From positions 1,302,001-1,366,000 of the forward strand of contig BQMF02000027.1 of the NCBI GenBank assembly GCA_027922465.2: a stretch of 64,000 nt of DNA, in the 5' to 3' direction. A model generated the notes under the pieces. It saw only the letters and a list, made by a program, of their open reading frames with translations, was not told the origin of the DNA and did no database searches. This document shows, piece after piece, positions 59,885 to 64,000 of the stretch; position 1 is the first letter of the stretch; every line of letters starts with the position of its first letter. The translations under genes were made by a program, and so were the position numbers. This DNA is from Turritopsis dohrnii. Taxonomy: Eukaryota; Cnidaria; Hydrozoa; Anthoathecata; Oceaniidae.

Positions 59885-60539
59885 TATATGTAGTGATAGT
59901 CACTGTGTAAACCAGGTTAGGAGACTCCTGTACTGCTATACACATTAGCATACACTTGGGAGGTAGAAATGACATAGAGAGGGTTTAGGTCAGGATCAGA
60001 GAGAAAATAAAAAGTAAAAACCAGACCATCGCATCGGCATACTTTTTCTTCTCCGTTTACATTTTACCAATAAAATGGAATTACGTACGTAGAATGAAAT
60101 GACATATATTGTCCATATAACTTGCATAACTATTCAAGATGTATACAAAAATATCTATAAACAATTAATTTTAGTTCTCTATATAATCGTAAAAATCAGT
60201 ATGTTTTCGAAAGTATCGGGAAGGACATTCTGCCATGCACCTCAAGCTACCATTTCGAGCTGGTATAGAGTGCGAGAAAATTCAAAACAATCATTCCACA
60301 TGCCATGCTCACATGGATGGGGTGCCATTCCTTGCGGTCCACTTTTTAACACACTTTCTGAACGACATTACTCATACGTCCCTATTGTGTCTCCTTTATA
60401 CGAAAAGACGCTTACTTTGGCAGAATTATTAATCATAAAAAACATATTATACATAAAACTGTTTTGTACTGCACAGAAGAAAATTGCACAAAACCAACAA
60501 AGCGTATAAAAAGATTCTTCACAAAAATATGTAGATTCT
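59885..60539. other. 3' flank of the MFS gene
   Basis: No recognised gene. A 136-codon plus-strand ORF (60099-60509) has no family motif and begins with several hydrophobic chance residues; I do not call it. Confidence 0.4.
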
Positions 60540-61958
60540 CTAATGGAGTATTTCTGTAGGAGTTTTTAATTTCTTCCATTTAGAAATAAACAAAACAATT
60601 CCCAAAATGCAAAAGCTCATAATAACCAATGCATAGACATTCAACCAATCAAACAGGTAGGCTGACGATAGAAGAGCAGTCAAAGATCCTGATCTTGCAA
60701 GTCCAAGACGAATACTTTCAGCGGTAGCTTGTTTTGATGACGAAACCATTCTTGCAAGTGTATTGACCAGGTAAACCTCTTCCATGACGCAAATGATAGT
60801 AAACAGTGGAACCCATAGACACCATAACGGAATCACAATTGCATTGATGTCTTTGTACATTTTTAGCAAAACAAAAATGCCTTGCATGAATATCATTGAT
60901 ATCAGTGATGTCAACATAAGGTAATTCAGTGCACTTTCACCTAAGGGCTTTAACATGATCACAACCAGCACCACTCCCGCAACAAATGCACTTCCAAATA
61001 CGATCGAATTCAATGCCAATGGTTTCCATTTCAGTACATCTACAACGATTATTGGCATCCACATGTCAAATGTCACCATCAAGTACATGAAAAAATACGA
61101 AAAGAAAAGAACAAGACCGGAATCTAATCGTGAGAATAAAATCAATATTGATTGGACTGAGTGGAATTTGTTCTTTGAAATCAGAGGGTTCTTTTCATTA
61201 CTGTCAAATATTGTTTGTACATTTTCTTTTTCCGTTAATTTCGCGTTTATCATTTTCAGATCGTATTCCTTTGACAAATCATGTGCGAAAAAGAATACAA
61301 CAATTTGTAGTATTGTAAACAAAGCAGCCATGTACAGTCCTGGAACGTTTACTTCTGTGATATGCCATTTTCCAATGTAGAAATTCGTTCCTGTAAATGC
61401 TATGTTTATTGCAGGACCACATATGAATCCAACCCCAAATGCTAATCCCACAAATGAAAATTTCGATATAGCTTCCTTTGGTGGATACGATCTGGCAATT
61501 TCTCCAGTGATTACAGCTTTGAGTGGAGCTCCTGTACCTGCTATTAAACGACCCACTATTAAGCAACTTGAAGAAAATGGCAATGCATAAATCAAGTTTC
61601 CGATGATCACAAATGTGTTACATATTAAGAAAGATTTTCGAATACAGCGATATTTATCTGCGATGGGAGCTATAACCACGGATAACACCACAGCAGCCAC
61701 CAAGTATGAAGCAGATGTTAAACTATAAATTAACTTTGGGTTTTCTGGTTTGATCAGTTGCTCAATGTAAAGCCAGAGTGTCAAGAAAAACACTGAATAC
61801 TCAATCCCTAACGAGAAAGTCTGAAGGAAAAATACGTATTGTGTTTTCTTTCGTTTGTGTATCCAATTCACTGGTGGATCATCCAGTCCTAGTATGGATG
61901 AAGGGTCTATGATGACAAATTGATCCATTGTGTTCGGTTTCATTGTATAAGCTGCCAT
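60540..61958 (-). CDS. MFSD8/CLN7-like major facilitator transporter, intronless
   Basis: A single 472-codon frame. Twelve hydrophobic helices can be placed (first near residues 41-64, last near 440-460), split by a charged central loop (about 225-265) as in major facilitators. Motif A-like PIADKYRCIRK lies at 98-108 between helices 2 and 3. VGRLIAGTGAPL (135-146) and GFICGP (177-182) follow the order seen in MFSD8-type proteins. The N terminus has an acidic dileucine-like patch (DPSSILGLDDPP, 18-29), a typical lysosomal sorting signal, and a second candidate NPLISK near 255. The substrate is not known. The lack of introns, unlike its neighbours, suggests a retrocopy origin, but the frame is intact and looks functional. 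A possible acceptor (AAATAG) just upstream of the start hints at a 5' UTR intron. Invertebrates often carry several divergent MFSD8-like genes, so a one-to-one orthologue is not claimed. Confidence 0.8.
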   Translation of the reverse strand: MAAYTMKPNTMDQFVIIDPSSILGLDDPPVNWIHKRKKTQYVFFLQTFSLGIEYSVFFLTLWLYIEQLIKPENPKLIYSLTSASYLVAAVVLSVVIAPIADKYRCIRKSFLICNTFVIIGNLIYALPFSSSCLIVGRLIAGTGAPLKAVITGEIARSYPPKEAISKFSFVGLAFGVGFICGPAINIAFTGTNFYIGKWHITEVNVPGLYMAALFTILQIVVFFFAHDLSKEYDLKMINAKLTEKENVQTIFDSNEKNPLISKNKFHSVQSILILFSRLDSGLVLFFSYFFMYLMVTFDMWMPIIVVDVLKWKPLALNSIVFGSAFVAGVVLVVIMLKPLGESALNYLMLTSLISMIFMQGIFVLLKMYKDINAIVIPLWCLWVPLFTIICVMEEVYLVNTLARMVSSSKQATAESIRLGLARSGSLTALLSSAYLFDWLNVYALVIMSFCILGIVLFISKWKKLKTPTEILH

Positions 61959-62148
61959 GTCTATGTTCGTCGAATGAAAATGAACCTATTTAAAATAAGA
62001 GTAATTGGATTTTGAATGATCTTTTACGAAAAAGGAAGATTATTTTGTTAAGGTCCAGATGGAAAGGCTTTACCTTATCGGGGATAATTTTGTCGGGGAA
62101 AATTTCGTCATTTTGATAAATTTTACTAATACTTTCTTATGTCTTGCA

Positions 62149-62701
62149 TCTTATCGGTAAAAAAAGTCGGCAAAAATGTTAGTCGGCAAAAAAATTAGTC
62201 ATTTGGACAAAATTTAGTCACTTTTTGCCGACCAATTTCCAAGACAAAAAATGCCGAAGAAAGTTTGGATAATGTGAAAGTTTTTTTAAGAAATAAAATA
62301 CAACACCAAAAAGAAAGGTTAGGTAAATTAGGTTAATTAGTCAATTTTAATAACAGTTTTTCTCTTCATTTGTGTATTTTTGTTATTTTGTTCTTCTTGA
62401 CACCATTCTTTTTGTTCTTGTTTTGTTTGTGTTCGTCCTGGCGGCACTTGTTCTTCTTCATACAATTTGACTTCAATTACATTTTCATACTACCGCAAAA
62501 AGCACCTGATAAGAATTGGCAACACAGAGAAGAAATATCGGCAAAAAGTAGTTTGGCAAGTAGTTTTTGGAAGAAAAAAAAATCGGCAAAAAAGTTAAGT
62601 TGGTAAAAAAAAAGTCGGCAAAAAAGTTTGGTCGGTAAAAAATATTAGTCACCTAGCCAAAATTTAGTCACTTTTTGCCGACTTTTTTTTTACCAATAAG
62701 G
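62149..62701. mobile_element. CCTTATCGG-family MITE, nested inner copy
   Basis: The left arm is TCTTATCGGTAAAAAAAGTC and the right arm from the other strand is CCTTATTGGTAAAAAAAAAG. The interior is rich in GTCGGCAAAAA units on both strands. The left border has decayed. Confidence 0.65.
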
Positions 62702-62757
62702 TAGGAATTCCATTGAAAGATTGCTCGATAATATTTATTATATTTATTATATTTATT

Positions 62758-62872
62758 CATTTATTTACGAGATAAGAATTCAAATATGTAACTTAGAGCT
62801 TCACGTCTGATATCAGTGAACGTCTGAGTTATGTACATATTTTAATTCTTATCTCGTAAATAAATAAATTAA
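62758..62872. repeat. 115-bp near-perfect hairpin
   Basis: ATTTATTTACGAGATAAGAA is followed after about 70 bases by its complement TTCTTATCTCGTAAATAAAT, with ATATGTAACT/GTTATGTACATAT extending the stem. It may be a further small MITE inserted in the outer element. Confidence 0.7.
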
Positions 62873-62956
62873 TGCTTTCTTATAAATTTCACTTTTCCAA
62901 AATATTCGTCACGAAGAAAAAAGTCACTTTTCCCGACGAAATTATCCCTGATAAGA

Positions 62957-64000
62957 TATTATTTTTTCAATTAGAGGAGAAATTACAATCTCGAATCTAG
63001 GATTTCTTGCCTGTTTGATATAAGTACAGCGACGTCCCCTGGCTTTTCCAAAAAAAGGAATTTGGGAATCTATATAGTGGATGAATACGCTTTAAATAGT
63101 TGATACACTTTCTATGCAATATCAAACGATGTTTCACATAGAGTATGTTGTATAGCCGCTGCGTTAATTTCATTAGCATATATTGACCATCTCTGAAATT
63201 CTGACAAATTTGTATGATAATAATGAATCGTTCCCTTGTTAGTTCAACGTAATGTCGACTCTTTTATTTCAAGTAAATTTTTACCTTGACTTAGTGTTTC
63301 GTATGTAATTCATGGTCAAAAAAGATATTTGCCACGAGAAACAGTTTCAACCTTTTTTATTGAAAATTAACATTAAGAATTAAATTTTGTCTTACCTTGA
63401 AATATATTTCATACAACTAAAATGTCATTAATGCATTTACAAGATATGTTTTCCTTTCTTACAGAACAAAAGATTTTACCGAATCTTTTATGAACGCAGT
63501 GTAACCTGTACATAACCCGTTGCTGCAGTGGCTATGTTTGAAAAGCTTGTTCAAACGCTTATTGTTTCCAAAACAATACGCATGAACGCGTATCACAGTC
63601 GATGCACACGATCATCATGCAATGGCATCATGCCAAACCCCAAGAGAAAGCGTGAAGAAATAAAGATGAATAATAATTAAAAAGGAAAAACAGTTATGGT
63701 AATTAATTTAAGAAGGGAGATCTTTCTTTTAAATTCAATTAATTGTGAATGTTTCATTAACACCCACTTCCAGACCATGCACACACCTTTAATCAATTTG
63801 TCTTTTTAACAACTATTTTTAATTTTACAGAATGAATTGACTGTTCAGGAAAAGAACTGGCATCAGAATAATCAATAAACAATTTTACTACAAATCTTTT
63901 AATGCTTCAGGAAAATGTGTATCATAACATGATCTGTTGACAATATATAGCGGGTGAGCCAAAAAATAGTACCGGTGTTTCACAAGAAATATCTTTAGAT
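62957..64000. other. Unassigned right end of window
   Basis: A+T-rich, no gene recognised. From 63951 the sequence GGGTGAGCCAAAAAATAGTA resembles the start of a mariner-like terminal repeat, but the element runs out of the window. Confidence 0.35.

Larger units (their letters stand above)
62073..62956. mobile_element. CCTTATCGG-family MITE, outer copy
   Basis: The left end CCTTATCGGGGATAATTTTG pairs with the right end, which from the other strand reads TCTTATCAGGGATAATTTCG. It contains a second, related element (62149-62701) and a 115-bp hairpin (62758-62872). Confidence 0.65.

Noticed and set aside
60099..60509. 136-codon plus-strand ORF downstream of the MFS gene
   Set aside because: It has no recognised motif, biased composition at its start and no splice or regulatory context; probably chance.
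60955..61590. Plus-strand ORFs of up to 141 codons opposite the MFS gene
   Set aside because: They are antisense shadows of the transporter frame.

Overview
This is metazoan nuclear DNA. It is A+T rich, its genes are split by many short introns with canonical GT/AG sites, and it carries animal-type transposons (hAT, PIF/Harbinger, pogo/mariner-like MITEs, LINE, Penelope and SINE fragments). It also encodes animal proteins: the ciliary transition-zone protein AHI1, the Golgi tethering subunit COG1, the mitochondrial ribosomal protein bL36m, a bZIP factor, an MFSD8-like transporter and a secreted LRR-Ig protein. Gene structure and composition suit a soft-bodied marine invertebrate such as a tunicate or cnidarian, but the species cannot be fixed from sequence alone.

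Layout. 1-4.5 kb: a LINE remnant, a 704-bp hAT element, a telomere-repeat MITE and a Harbinger-like element. 4.58-4.96 kb (+): a small tail-anchored orphan protein. 6.57-15.39 kb (+): a 23-exon secreted LRR-Ig gene whose 15 LRR exons are each exactly 72 nt. 16.0-17.3 kb (-): a 5'-truncated LINE reverse transcriptase beside a 28-base G run. 18.6-20.1 kb (-): a bZIP gene. 20.7-25.8 kb: three transposons nested inside one another. 26.66-39.26 kb (-): AHI1, 34 coding exons, 1083 codons. 40.44-51.73 kb (-): COG1, 24 coding exons, 939 codons, with six different mobile elements in its introns. 52.16-52.36 kb (-): single-exon MRPL36. 52.6-59.9 kb: a nest of at least six elements. 60.54-61.96 kb (-): an intronless MFSD8-like transporter. 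62-64 kb: nested palindromic MITEs and unassigned sequence.

The genes do not form a pathway. AHI1 (cilium), COG1 (Golgi), MRPL36 (mitochondrion) and the MFS carrier (probably lysosome or endosome) are housekeeping genes, three of them in tandem on the minus strand. I assembled the multi-exon models by hand from splice sites. Every join keeps the reading frame and every total is divisible by three, which supports the models strongly. The 5' end of the bZIP gene is the only gene end left open.

The most interesting material is in the mobile DNA: five hAT-like insertions that all have 5-bp target duplications, an 18-bp scar made only of the two ends of a small MITE, a 115-bp intron-loving MITE family, and a long out-of-frame ORF overlapping the bZIP reading frame. 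I saw no CRISPR array, tRNA gene or rRNA gene.
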